Shown one piece after another: positions 9,223 to 19,100 of a DNA stretch of 64,000 bases (the stretch's first letter is position 1; each line of letters begins with the position of its first letter). The stretch covers positions 1-64,000 of the forward strand of contig JBAXPK010000005.1 of NCBI GenBank assembly GCA_037132275.1. Reading direction: 5' to 3'. The position numbers were made by a program, and so were the translations under genes. This DNA is from JAABPW01 sp037132275. Lineage in GTDB: Bacteria > Verrucomicrobiota > Kiritimatiellia > CAIKKV01 > CAITUY01. The notes beneath the pieces are model-generated. The model had not been told where the DNA came from. It worked only from the letters and a program-made list of their open reading frames with translations, and did no database searches.

Positions 9223-10173
9223 TCAGCCCCTGATGGCCCCGCACAACAGGGGTTGGCGATGGACCTTGAGGCCGCGCAGAAACCAGTCCGTGGTCATGTC
9301 GGCGCTTCCCTTTGGGGGGACCAGGTTCTTCGCATAGCAAGGCTTCACGGGTGGCTTGGCGATGACGAGATCGAGCGGGACGGCTGAGTTCTCGTTTACG
9401 GCTGCCATCTCGCGATTGTCGGTATGCAGGTTCGACCACGCATGCTCGCACGGACCGAAATCCGTCCTTGCGACATAAAGCTTCTCGCCGCGATTGAGCA
9501 TCACCGGGACCAATCCGTCCACTTCACCGGCCAGTCCCGCGGGAATCGTGAACTCGCCCACGTGCCGGTCGCCCCGGGCCCGGGCGGCGGCCAGATACGG
9601 GCGCGAGCGGTTGACGGGGTGGTCGAAGGCGGCCGGGTCGATGAAGGTGCAGAGCCGGCTGATGGTGGGGTCGGAGAGCATGGTAAAGTCCTCGAACTTG
9701 GCCGGCACCATGTCAATGTAACCCTTCTCGGCCCAGAGGCTGGCGAAGGTCCGCGACGGGTCCGCCACCATGACGTAGGTCCAGGCGCGTGACCATGACG
9801 TGTTGGGCGGTTCGAATCCCGCCAACAAACGCTTGGCATCCCGGGTCCCTGCGGGCACATCCTCGCCGCCCGCATACACCTCTGGATCGAATACGAACAC
9901 GTTGTTGTGGCCATGCCGAAGAAGGAACGGCGATACCAGTCCCTTGTTGCAGGCGGCATCGTTGATGCCAAGGTAGATGGCCAGAACCGTCTCCGGGACG
10001 GACGGCGCCAGGTGGGCCAACTCCAGCGCGTCGATGCCTTCGCTCGGCGCCAGGTACTGCGAATGCCTGCCCAGGACACGGAACGCGTCTTCCATAAACC
10101 GCTTATACGCCTCTGCCGTTAGTGCGGACCCCGCTGGTATTTGCAATGTTCGTCCCAAAGTATTGTCTGTCAT
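9223..10173 (-). CDS. Conserved-looking protein of unknown function
   Basis: I do not recognise this 316-residue protein. It is very likely real: GGAGGT lies 8 bases before the ATG, the frame is clean, and no competing frame has better signals. It has no signal peptide or membrane helix and is rich in Ala, Asp, Pro and aromatic residues. Visible patches are LAIYLGINDAACNKGL, NVFVFDPEVYAG, MVADPSRTFASLW and LHTDNREMAAVNE. It converges on the GH2 gene and diverges from the GH115-like gene across a 155-base control region, so it may be co-regulated with the glycan genes. It could be an enzyme on a sugar derivative or a binding protein; neither is shown. Confidence 0.7.
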   Translation of the reverse strand: MTDNTLGRTLQIPAGSALTAEAYKRFMEDAFRVLGRHSQYLAPSEGIDALELAHLAPSVPETVLAIYLGINDAACNKGLVSPFLLRHGHNNVFVFDPEVYAGGEDVPAGTRDAKRLLAGFEPPNTSWSRAWTYVMVADPSRTFASLWAEKGYIDMVPAKFEDFTMLSDPTISRLCTFIDPAAFDHPVNRSRPYLAAARARGDRHVGEFTIPAGLAGEVDGLVPVMLNRGEKLYVARTDFGPCEHAWSNLHTDNREMAAVNENSAVPLDLVIAKPPVKPCYAKNLVPPKGSADMTTDWFLRGLKVHRQPLLCGAIRG

Positions 10174-10239
10174 GGCTATAGACCTCCTTTAGCGCTTACG
10201 TCACCAAGAACTTGGGCAATTTCCCAGACTTCATCCCGC

Positions 10240-10274
10240 TTGACAATATCAAAAACGTTCGTGTAACGTTTGAA
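10240..10274 (+). promoter_or_regulatory. Putative promoter with overlapping AACGTT repeats
   Basis: TTGACA at 10240-10245 is followed after 16 bases by TGTAAC at 10262-10267, a fair match to a sigma70 promoter reading toward the GH115-like gene. Two AACGTT elements (10254-10259 and 10265-10270) lie on it with centres 11 bases apart, one helical turn. The pattern fits a repressor or activator site controlling one or both divergent genes. Confidence 0.4.
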
Positions 10275-10328
10275 GATGATTTTATCCGAAGTCCGGGATC
10301 GTGACGGAGAGAAAGTTGGCGCGCCAGT

Positions 10329-12347
10329 ATGACCCCCTGTTTGCTCACGTTTGAAACCGTTGTTCATGATCACAGCAATAGCGCCGCTGTTGCGTACGCC
10401 GCGGCCGCGTTGCGGCACGATCTGCGCCGTAAACTCGGATGGGAACATGGCGGTGGGCGTGCGGATCGAGCGGGGCGGATTGAATTGGGCTTGGATTCCT
10501 CAGGCGGCGTCTTCGACTCCCATTCCATCGAAGTGCGGTCCGACCGCGTCACTATTACCGGAACCGATGAACTCGGGCTGATCCACGGCCTCTACGCCTT
10601 TAGTGAGCGTTGGCTCGATGCTGATCCCTGCCGCTATTTCACCGAGATCGTTCCCGCGCTTGCGGAGCGGATCGAGATCCCCTGCGGAACCACAGTCTCC
10701 AAGCCCTACACCTTCCGCCATCGGGGGTTTTTCTTTAACGACGAGGATCTGCTGGTGGGCTTTCATATGGAGAAGCCCGAGCATGGGTTCTCGATGGAGG
10801 TGTGGCGCGAACTATTCGAGCTGGCCCTGCGCATGCAGTGCACCTGCGTGATCCCGGGTACGAACATCCTTCCCGACGAACCCCAGATCAAACTCGCGTC
10901 CGACATGGGGCTCTACATCGCCCAGCACCACGCCGAGCCGCTCGGGTCCGCGCCGTTCTTCTGGCCGCGCGGCACCCCTTTCTCGTGGTCCACCGACCGC
11001 GCCGCGATCATCGCCTACTGGCGCAAGGCCCTCGAGCGCCAGGCGGGAAAGAAGGTTCTGTGGACCCTCAATTTCCGCGGACTGCTCGACCGCCCGTTCT
11101 GGGTGGACGATCCGAACCTGACGCCGGACGCGCCGGCGGAACAGAAGGCGCGGATTATCAACGAGGTGCTCGCCGCCCAGTATGAGTTGATTCGCGAGGT
11201 CCGCAGGGAAGACAAGCCCGAGGTATTCGGTTATCTCTGGGGTGAACTCTACGACCTCTACAATGCCGGCCTGCTACGCTACCCCGCGACGACAACGATC
11301 GTTCACACGGACGACGGCGACGCCTGCCTGCGCCGGAACCTGGAGGATCTGGTGCGTAAGTCGCCGTATACGACCGGTGTCTATGAGCACATTTCAATGT
11401 TTAACGGCGCCCAGTCCATGCGCGTGACCAGTTATGCGCCCCGCGTTTTCGCCCGCGAACTGAAGCGCGCCGTCGATCTGGGTATGAACCGCATCTTCAT
11501 TCTCAACGTCGGCAACCTGCGCGAGAAAATCTTCAATCTGCGCCAGGTTATGGGCTATGCCAATGATTATGAGGCCATGACCGCGATTGCCGGCGGGGAC
11601 GGCGGAGGGTATTTCGACTGGTATACCCGTTGGGTGCTGGGTACGGAACAGCGGGAGGTGGCGGACGCGTACCGGGCGCTGACCGGAATACCTTTTGCCG
11701 CTAACGACGAACGGCCCGACAACACGGTGGGCGACAATTTCTACCCGATGGTTGTGCGGTTCACCCTCCAGCGCGTCTATAACCGCGAGGACAAGCCGCT
11801 GGGCATCTGGGGCTTGAAACGGTTCGCCACCTTGCGCGAGTCACTGGCGTGGCTCATCACACATCTGGCCGCCGCCGAACCGAAGTGGGAGATCGCCGCG
11901 GAGCGTGCCCGCGATGCCGTGCGGCACCTGCAAGGCAACCGCCGGACGTTCTTCGAGCACGACGCCGTGGCGCAACTCGACAAGATGCTGTCTCTGACGC
12001 GCATGACGCTGGCCTTTTGCCGCTCGGCGACACATTACCTGGACGGCCGCGGCCATGACGCTTATCTCGAAGCCTGGCAGGCGCTACGCCATGTTGAGGA
12101 CGCACTGGCGGTCGAGAAGCGTCTCGAAACCGGGAAATTCAAAGGCTGGCACCGCAACGATCTCAACTGCCGTAACTGGAAGTGCAGGGATTTCCTGACC
12201 ACGTGGCACGCGATGCTTGATGACCAGCGCTGGCTGAATCTCGAAGGCATGGCCGAAGGACCTCAGCCCTGCTACGCGGCCTACAAATACAACCCGAACT
12301 TTCCGACCGCCTACCGGTCGGATCTGTTCCTGCAGACGGAGCGTTGA
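10329..12347 (+). CDS. GH115-like protein (alpha-glucuronidase family homologue)
   Basis: GH115 enzymes remove 4-O-methyl-glucuronic acid or glucuronic acid from xylans and related glycans. The 672-residue protein shows the family pattern: an N-terminal mixed domain, then RGFFFNDEDLL near residue 132, IVHTDDGDACLRRN near residue 325, and GVYEHISMFNGAQS followed by MNRIFILNVGNLREK. Usual GH115 proteins are some 800-1000 residues and often secreted. This one is shorter and lacks a signal peptide, so it may be a divergent branch with another substrate. The ATG has no strong ribosome binding site (GGAGAG is about 17 bases away), so the start is moderately sure. It begins the second plus-strand run of the island. 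Confidence 0.7.
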   Translation: MTPCLLTFETVVHDHSNSAAVAYAAAALRHDLRRKLGWEHGGGRADRAGRIELGLDSSGGVFDSHSIEVRSDRVTITGTDELGLIHGLYAFSERWLDADPCRYFTEIVPALAERIEIPCGTTVSKPYTFRHRGFFFNDEDLLVGFHMEKPEHGFSMEVWRELFELALRMQCTCVIPGTNILPDEPQIKLASDMGLYIAQHHAEPLGSAPFFWPRGTPFSWSTDRAAIIAYWRKALERQAGKKVLWTLNFRGLLDRPFWVDDPNLTPDAPAEQKARIINEVLAAQYELIREVRREDKPEVFGYLWGELYDLYNAGLLRYPATTTIVHTDDGDACLRRNLEDLVRKSPYTTGVYEHISMFNGAQSMRVTSYAPRVFARELKRAVDLGMNRIFILNVGNLREKIFNLRQVMGYANDYEAMTAIAGGDGGGYFDWYTRWVLGTEQREVADAYRALTGIPFAANDERPDNTVGDNFYPMVVRFTLQRVYNREDKPLGIWGLKRFATLRESLAWLITHLAAAEPKWEIAAERARDAVRHLQGNRRTFFEHDAVAQLDKMLSLTRMTLAFCRSATHYLDGRGHDAYLEAWQALRHVEDALAVEKRLETGKFKGWHRNDLNCRNWKCRDFLTTWHAMLDDQRWLNLEGMAEGPQPCYAAYKYNPNFPTAYRSDLFLQTER

Positions 12348-12371
12348 TCGTCCCTCTGCGAAAGGAGCGCC

Positions 12372-12431
12372 ATGGTCTATGTTTCGACGCGTGAATTGAT
12401 GCAGCGGGTCCCGTTGGGTCCGCTGGCGTAA
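12372..12431 (+). CDS. Small ORF (19 residues), possible gene remnant or leader peptide
   Basis: A 19-codon frame (MVYVSTRELMQRVPLGPLA, stop) lies between the GH115-like and GH63-like genes and has AAGGAG 6-7 bases before its ATG. The first residues resemble the N-terminus of class II fructose-bisphosphate aldolases (VSTREL-type). It could thus be the stump of a lost aldolase gene, a leader peptide, or chance. The GH63-like gene has its own GGGAGG site, so it does not depend on this one. Confidence 0.3.
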   Translation: MVYVSTRELMQRVPLGPLA

Positions 12432-12454
12432 TTGAAGACAGGGAGGAACAAACA

Positions 12455-13732
12455 ATGGATCCAGTGATATCCGGGCACGTCAAGAGAATCGTCCAATTTG
12501 TAGGCAAGGATTATCGCCTCATGTATCGCGAGCCGGGCGGGGAGATCAGGCACCCCTTTCTGACCCCAGGCAGCGACCAGTACAGCGACATTCTCTGGGA
12601 CTGGGATTCGTGGCTGACAGACATCGCCTTGCGCCAGATCGTGCGGCGGCAGGCCGATTCCGCGACTGAGGCCCGCCAGCTAACGATCTACGAGCAGGGG
12701 TGTATCATGAATTGGCTGGAGTTTGCCAAGAAGAGCTCCTGCGTTGGCTGGGTGCCCATCTGGGTGAACCGGACCGGGAACACCATGCCGGAGGATGTCT
12801 ATGCTCAGAACATGCACAAACCCTGCCTGGTCCAGCACGCCGCGTTCATTGTGCGCGAGAATGGCGGCGATATTGAATGGCTGCGCGAAGGTCTGATGCA
12901 TCTCCAGTACTTCGTGAACAACTACCGCAACCACCACCGCCACGCCTGCGGCCTCTACTTCTGGCAGAACGACACCGCCATCGGTGTCGATAACGACCCC
13001 TGCACCTTTGGCCGGCCCCCGCGCAGCAGCGGCTCAATCTACCTCAACTGCCTGATGTACAAAGAGTTGCTGGCGCTCGTGTACCTGCTGGAACGGGCGG
13101 GACTGGACGAGGTTGCCGCGCAGTACCGGGCCGACGCCGACGCGCTGCTTAAAGCGATCCGGGAGCACTGTTGGGACGAGCGCGACGGCTTCTACTACAG
13201 CGTGGACTTGAATCTCACGGCGCCCGAACTCCAGAAGTGGGCCGCGCATTCCGGGCAGCCGCGGGACTGGCCGTGCCTGATCCAGCGGATCGGCGTCTGG
13301 TCGGGTTTCCTCGCCATGTGGGCGGGCATTGCCACCCCGGAGCAGGCGGAGCGGATGGTACGGGAGCACTACCGGGATCCGCGCACCTTCAATGCGCCGT
13401 ACGGCGTCCGGACACTTTCGCGGATGGAGAAGATGTACAACCTCCGCGCTTCCGGCAATCCATCCTCCTGGCTGGGACCCATCTGGGGAATCTCGAACTA
13501 CATGGTGTTCCGCGGTCTGATCCGGTACGGCTTCGTCGAGGAGGCGCGCGAACTGGCCGGCAAGACCATAGCGCTGTTCGGTTCGGACCTGGAGAAAAGC
13601 GGTGCTTTGCACGAGTATTATCAACCCGAGAATGGCGCCCCTCTGCTCAACATCGGCTTCCAGAACTGGAACTACCTGGTCCTCAACATGATCGCCTGGC
13701 TGAACGGTGAACCGGTGGTCGAGGAATTTTAA
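12455..13732 (+). CDS. GH63-like (alpha/alpha)6-barrel glycosidase
   Basis: The 425-residue protein has an all-helical toroid pattern like the catalytic domain of GH63/GH37 enzymes and bacterial mannosylglycerate hydrolases. LWDWDSWL near residue 46 and HEYYQPENG near residue 386 are the acid-bearing blocks expected at the ends of the barrel; WLGPIWGISNYMVF is another family-like stretch. These enzymes invert alpha-glucosidic or related linkages. It has no signal peptide and no extra beta domain. A strong GGGAGG site precedes the ATG by 8 bases. The GH94 gene begins 29 bases later, suggesting that the two work on the same oligosaccharide. The substrate is not evident. Confidence 0.75.
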   Translation: MDPVISGHVKRIVQFVGKDYRLMYREPGGEIRHPFLTPGSDQYSDILWDWDSWLTDIALRQIVRRQADSATEARQLTIYEQGCIMNWLEFAKKSSCVGWVPIWVNRTGNTMPEDVYAQNMHKPCLVQHAAFIVRENGGDIEWLREGLMHLQYFVNNYRNHHRHACGLYFWQNDTAIGVDNDPCTFGRPPRSSGSIYLNCLMYKELLALVYLLERAGLDEVAAQYRADADALLKAIREHCWDERDGFYYSVDLNLTAPELQKWAAHSGQPRDWPCLIQRIGVWSGFLAMWAGIATPEQAERMVREHYRDPRTFNAPYGVRTLSRMEKMYNLRASGNPSSWLGPIWGISNYMVFRGLIRYGFVEEARELAGKTIALFGSDLEKSGALHEYYQPENGAPLLNIGFQNWNYLVLNMIAWLNGEPVVEEF

Positions 13733-13761
13733 CGGAGTTGATTTAGTAAAGGAGCACAGGG

Positions 13762-16137
13762 ATGGCGAAATACGGACGGTTCGACGAGCAAGCGCGAGAG
13801 TATGTGATCACCCGGCCCGATACGCCGGCACCGTGGATCAACTATCTCATGGGCCGGGACGTGAATGCGATCGTGTCGCAGGCTGCCGGCGGGTTGGCAT
13901 TTTACAAGGAGCCTTCCGAGGGCCGGCTTACGCGGTACCGGTTCAACGGCCTGCCCGTGGACAGCCCGGGATTCTACCTCTACATCCAGGACGGCGAGAC
14001 CACGTGGAACCCGTCATTCCGGCCCACCTGCACGCCGCTCGACCGGTTCGAGTGCCGGCACGGGCTCGGATACACCCGGTTCGACTCCGAGCGGAACGGC
14101 ATTCGAGCGGACGTGACCTACCTGGCGCCGCTCGAGGACGACGTCCTGTTGTGGTCCGTCCGGCTGACCAACAACAGCCGGTCGCCGCGCCGGCTCAAAC
14201 TGACGAGCTACATGGAGTTCTCGCTCCATGAATACGTCAAGGATGCGCTGTGGTACCTGGTCTGCGGCAACCAGTGGCGGTTGACGTTCGACCGGAAGGC
14301 GAACGGCATCAAGTCCCGGTATTTCGCGTTCCAGAGTGTTTTCAAGGGGCAGTGCATCTTCGCCTCCACTGCTCCGGTGCGGGCATTTGAAATTGACCGG
14401 GACCGGTTCATCGGTTTTGGCCGTTCGGAAGCCAATCCGGTTGGACTGGAGCGCGGTCTGTGCAATTCCGAGATTCCCGATGGCGGACGCCACGCCTGCG
14501 GCGCACTGCAAAGCGCGATTGTGCTGGCTCCGGGCCAGACCCGTCACGTGCTCTACCGCTACGCGGTGAGCAAGACGTTCGCCGAGAGCGCGCGGATCCT
14601 GGCCCGGTATCGGACCGAGCGGGACGTCGAGCGGGCGAAGGCCGGAATCGCCCGATTCTGGGATGGGGCCTTGGGAAGCGCCCAGGTGCGGACCCCGGAT
14701 CGGGCCGCCAACGTGATGCTGAACACCTGGCTGCCCTATAACATTCGCGTCACGTTCCGTTTGGGCCGTTCGGTTTCGAGCCGCCATACCGGCACGGCCG
14801 GCGCGCTGCGCTATCGCGACTCCATGCAGGATGCCATGCCGGCGCCCCAATTGTTCCCGGTCGACGCCCGCGAGCGGATCGAGCGGATCCTGCACACCAT
14901 GTACGCCGACGGCCACTGCGCCATGGGCGTCAATCCGGAAACGCTCAAGCCGTCCCCTGAAGAAAAAGACCTCAACCGCAGCGATGCCGCCGTGTGGGGC
15001 GTGTTTACGGTGTACCAGTATCTCGCCGAGTCCGGCGACCTGGCGTTTCTTAACCGCGTCCTGCCGTATCTGGACAAGGGCGAGGGGAGCGTGTTCGAGC
15101 ATCTTCTCCGCAGCCTGACGTTCATCGCCGAACACACCGGCAAGGACGGACTGCCGCAACTTTTCACCGTGGACTGGAACGACTTCCTGCAAATCTTCAC
15201 GGTGTCCTACACGGGGTGCCAGAGCGTGATGGTGGCCCAGCAGTTCATCTACGCCACGCGCCTGCTGACGGAAATGGCGGAACAACTCGGGCGCGGGAAG
15301 GACGTCGCGAAACTGCGCGCGGCCTGCACCCGGTTCACCCGGGTTCTCGAGTCGAAGAAATGCTGGGACGGCGATTGGTATCGCCGGCTTCTCGGGGACA
15401 ATCTGGTCATGGGATCCAAGCAGAACCGGGATGCCAAGATATTCCTCAATACGCAGTCGTGGGCGGTGATCGCGGGGACGCTTGACGGTAAGCGTGTGAC
15501 CCGGGCCATGAACTCTGCGTACAAGCGCCTCAACACGGAATTCGGCCTGCGTATCTTTTCTCCCGCCTTCTGGACCATGCCCGACGGCAAGACTGAGGTT
15601 CCGTCGAACACGCCTGGCGCCGGCGAGAATGGCGGAATCTTTGTGCATGCCAACATGTGGGCGATCATGGCCGAAGCGCTGTTGGGCCGGGGTGACAGGG
15701 CATGGCAGTACTTCTCGCAGGTTCTGCCGCCGAAGCAATCGGAGCGGGATCCGGATCGCTATGCCAACGAACCGTACGCGTTTACCTCGTGGATCTATGG
15801 GCCGGATCACGAACGCTATGGGACCGCACAGCTCTCCTGGCTGACCGGCGGGACGGCGTGGATGTACCTGGTGGGGCTGGAGTACATTCTCGGCGTACGG
15901 CCGACCCTGGCGGGGCTCCGGATAGACCCCTGCATTCCGGCGCGGTGGAAACGGTACTCGGTCCGCAGGCGTTGGCGGGGTACGCTTTACGACATTACGG
16001 TCGAAAATCCGTCCGGGATCTGCAAGGGCGACGTGGCCTTGCAGGTCGATGGCGAGCCCATCGAGGGCAACCTCCTCGCGCCCACGGAATCCCGGTATGT
16101 GAAGGTGCGGGCAGTGCTTCGCCGGCGTGAAGTCTGA
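13762..16137 (+). CDS. GH94 family phosphorylase (cellobiose phosphorylase-like)
   Basis: GH94 enzymes reversibly cleave beta-glucosides such as cellobiose or chitobiose with phosphate, giving a sugar 1-phosphate. The 791-residue length and domain order (N-terminal beta-sandwich, helical linker, (alpha/alpha)6 barrel, C-terminal beta domain) fit. LRYRDSMQDAM near residue 351 and DWND, with D474 the likely general acid, are characteristic. NTPGAGENGGIF matches the phosphate-side region. No signal peptide is present; the reaction conserves energy in the cytoplasm. AAGGAG precedes the ATG. The gene ends one base before the converging DUF2723 gene. Which disaccharide it splits cannot be told. Confidence 0.88.
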   Translation: MAKYGRFDEQAREYVITRPDTPAPWINYLMGRDVNAIVSQAAGGLAFYKEPSEGRLTRYRFNGLPVDSPGFYLYIQDGETTWNPSFRPTCTPLDRFECRHGLGYTRFDSERNGIRADVTYLAPLEDDVLLWSVRLTNNSRSPRRLKLTSYMEFSLHEYVKDALWYLVCGNQWRLTFDRKANGIKSRYFAFQSVFKGQCIFASTAPVRAFEIDRDRFIGFGRSEANPVGLERGLCNSEIPDGGRHACGALQSAIVLAPGQTRHVLYRYAVSKTFAESARILARYRTERDVERAKAGIARFWDGALGSAQVRTPDRAANVMLNTWLPYNIRVTFRLGRSVSSRHTGTAGALRYRDSMQDAMPAPQLFPVDARERIERILHTMYADGHCAMGVNPETLKPSPEEKDLNRSDAAVWGVFTVYQYLAESGDLAFLNRVLPYLDKGEGSVFEHLLRSLTFIAEHTGKDGLPQLFTVDWNDFLQIFTVSYTGCQSVMVAQQFIYATRLLTEMAEQLGRGKDVAKLRAACTRFTRVLESKKCWDGDWYRRLLGDNLVMGSKQNRDAKIFLNTQSWAVIAGTLDGKRVTRAMNSAYKRLNTEFGLRIFSPAFWTMPDGKTEVPSNTPGAGENGGIFVHANMWAIMAEALLGRGDRAWQYFSQVLPPKQSERDPDRYANEPYAFTSWIYGPDHERYGTAQLSWLTGGTAWMYLVGLEYILGVRPTLAGLRIDPCIPARWKRYSVRRRWRGTLYDITVENPSGICKGDVALQVDGEPIEGNLLAPTESRYVKVRAVLRRREV

Positions 16138-16138
16138 T

Positions 16139-19100
16139 TTACATCCCGGGGTTCATAATGGGAAATGAACCCAGGTTCTGATTCTTCGGGGGTGGAACAA
16201 GGGCTTTAAAGGGCGGGGCGTCGCGCAGGGGTGTGAATCGCGGGTCATCCCGGAGAAGTGCCCGCGCCACTTCGCCGCCCACTTCGATGGCCTTCCGCAG
16301 GGATCCGAATGCCTCTTGAGGTTTATTGATCATGAATTGGGTATAAGCCAGATCAATCCAGCTCTTAAAGGCATTGGGGTCGCGCGTCAGGTACTTCTGA
16401 AGCGCATAGACGCGCAGATCCCAACGTTTGTTCGCCTCAAATAACCGGGCGACCGCCAGACAGGTTTCAGGCGGAAGGTTGGTGCTGTCCACCAAACCGC
16501 GGGTCAGCCCCTGGAACGGCCCTTCCATCCCAAGGCGGAGATAGACGGTGGCCAATTCCATGGCGTTTCCGAAATCCAACTTCCCGCTGGCCATCTGTTT
16601 TTCAAGATCGGTTCGGCGGGTGTTGTCTCGCTCCGCGCTCTTGATGGACTCGAGAAAATTGGCGGCATTGGCGTTGAGGGGATCGAGTTTTTTGTACGCC
16701 GTCATGACCACGGCGGCGTCGGCGTAGCGCTGCTGGCGCATGTAGAGATCAGCCAACCGGAAGCAGGCCTCGGGACTCTCGGGGCATAACTCGCGTGATT
16801 GCTTGAAGGCATATTCTGCCTCGGAAACCAGCCCGCGCGCCGCATACAGGCCGGCAATGGCTGACCGCATTTTCGAGAAGGATTTCTTGGCATCGGAGTT
16901 GCGCAGGAAGTCCTCGCGGGCAATAAACTCCCGTGTGAGTTTGTCCCAGTAACCGCGATCCCGCGCTATGATATCGGTCCATAGTTGTGGATTCTCCTGC
17001 GGGGACGGCACGGGATCTTTTTCGATCTTCATGATCACCCCGTAGGGGGTCAGGAAGGCATACATCCAGGGGATGACATAACTTTCCTCCACATAGAAGG
17101 CATGTTTGTCCTTGTTGCGGTCGAAGATCCAGCGGGCCAGGATGCCGTTGATGGTCATCACGCCGCCCACGCCCTGGACACTGACCCGTCCGTTTTCGAT
17201 CTTGATGTCGGCGCTGGCGGGGATTTTCCCGGTTTGAACGTCGCGGACATATTCCTGGAACGCCCGGTTGTTGTCCTCGGCGCTGGGGATATAAATGGGC
17301 TGAACCGGATAGGTATGATCACGGTGGAGAAGGCGTTGGAAGGGACCGTTATTGGCCGGCCGCGAGTAGTCGTAATGATCGCGGATATAACTCATGTAGG
17401 TGTTGTCGGCCAGGGCGTTCTGGGTAATGATATACACGTCGGAACGGTCAAAGTCTTTGTCGCGGAAGCGATCCTTGGGCGCCACGCGGCTTTCGCAGAA
17501 GATCATGTAGGTCGGCACGAAACGGCCCGGGTCGGTGCCGCCGTAAAGAACCGAGTCTTTTTCCATAGGCTGATAGCCGTTGCCCGGGTTGAACATCAGG
17601 TACCCGAAAAGGTACCCGAAATCATAGCCGCGCAGGTTGCACAGCGACCAGTTCTGTTTCCAGGTCACGAGGGGCATGGCGAGGAGGGCGATACAGGCCA
17701 CGCGAACCACGATGGGGCCGATGATCTTGTTTTTCCAGGCCAGGATGCTGAACAGAACGGCGAGTCCGTAGCCGATCAGCATGGCGTAGAATCCATGGGC
17801 GGGGGCGAAGAACTTGATGTTGATCTCCTGATCCTGCCGATCCAACTTCGGATTGATGATCGTCAGAAGACCCAGGCTGGTGATCAGGAAGGCAACCCAG
17901 ATAAACGCCAGCCAAGCGCGGCCGCGGGGTTTGAATCCTTTCCACCAGTACAGGATCACCACAGGAGTGAGCAGACCCATGCTCAGTATTGTGATCGCGA
18001 AAAACACAATCCATTCAAGGGTACTAGGTTGGGTGCGCATCCAGAGCAGGGACATGAATATCGCAATGAGCAGGACAAGTCCCAGCAAGGGAAGTGACCA
18101 GGCGTTGATGGTTTCCAAGAGAGGGCGTAAGGCGGCGGGAAAGTGATTGAAGACGGTATCAGGGAACGAGTACTGATTGATCAGCGCCTGAATGAACAGC
18201 TTGATCTTGATGAAAAACTCCTCGCTGAAAAAACTGGCCGTGTGGATTTTTTCGTATTGGCCCCGGGTGACGGCGTGGACAAAGCCCTCCTTGGTAGCGG
18301 CGTAGCCCCAATTCATGGGCGGATTGGTGGCGGCGGCGAACGGCATATAGATGTACACACTGACCCCGGCCATGAAGCACGCCGCGCAGGTGAGCGCCCG
18401 GCGGGTATCCCACCAGCCGGTCATTCTTGCGATGATGACTGCGGCAATTCCGAGTGCCCCGCAGGCGATTCCCTGCCAGAAGGTGGAACTGTTGAACATG
18501 GCCGATGTGGTGGGTTCGGTAAGCCAGGCCCAGATGAGGAGACCCACCAGCAGACTGAAGAAGCCGGCCGTGGCCAGTTCAAGGAAATTGAACTGGGTTT
18601 TCATGAACAGGCTCACCTGATTCGGGGCCGTCGGAGATTTCTGGCGCGCGGCCAGGAATTGCTCGAGACCAACTAGAAAAACACCGATCGCAATAGGCGC
18701 GCCCATGACGACAATAGTCTGGTGATTGGAGAGGCTGAGCCCGAAGATCAGCAGCATTGCGTAAAGGAAGCCACGGCGGTGGGGTTGCATCATCCAGGCG
18801 AAGAAGATGCAACTGATCAGGACAAAGGAAAAGACGTTGAGCACGCGCATTTCCGAAACGCAGGCCCACAGCCAGACCCCGCGATTGAAGCCGAAGAGAA
18901 GCGCGCAGCTTGAGCCGATAAATAAGGCCATCCAGTGCTGAAGTCGTTCGCTGAGGGAGTCGCCCCAGGGAAGCGAATGAAGCAGCAACCGCAAGCTTCG
19001 GGTCATGATGATGGTGGTAAAACCAACCGTTAGGGCGCCTGTGACGACGGACATCAAAGCCATACGCCAGGCAGGATTACCGAAAGGCACAATAAAATGG

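Noticed and set aside
14014..15810. A 598-codon minus-strand frame opposite the GH94 gene
   Set aside because: The GH94 motifs are clear on the plus strand; this frame has shadow-like composition.
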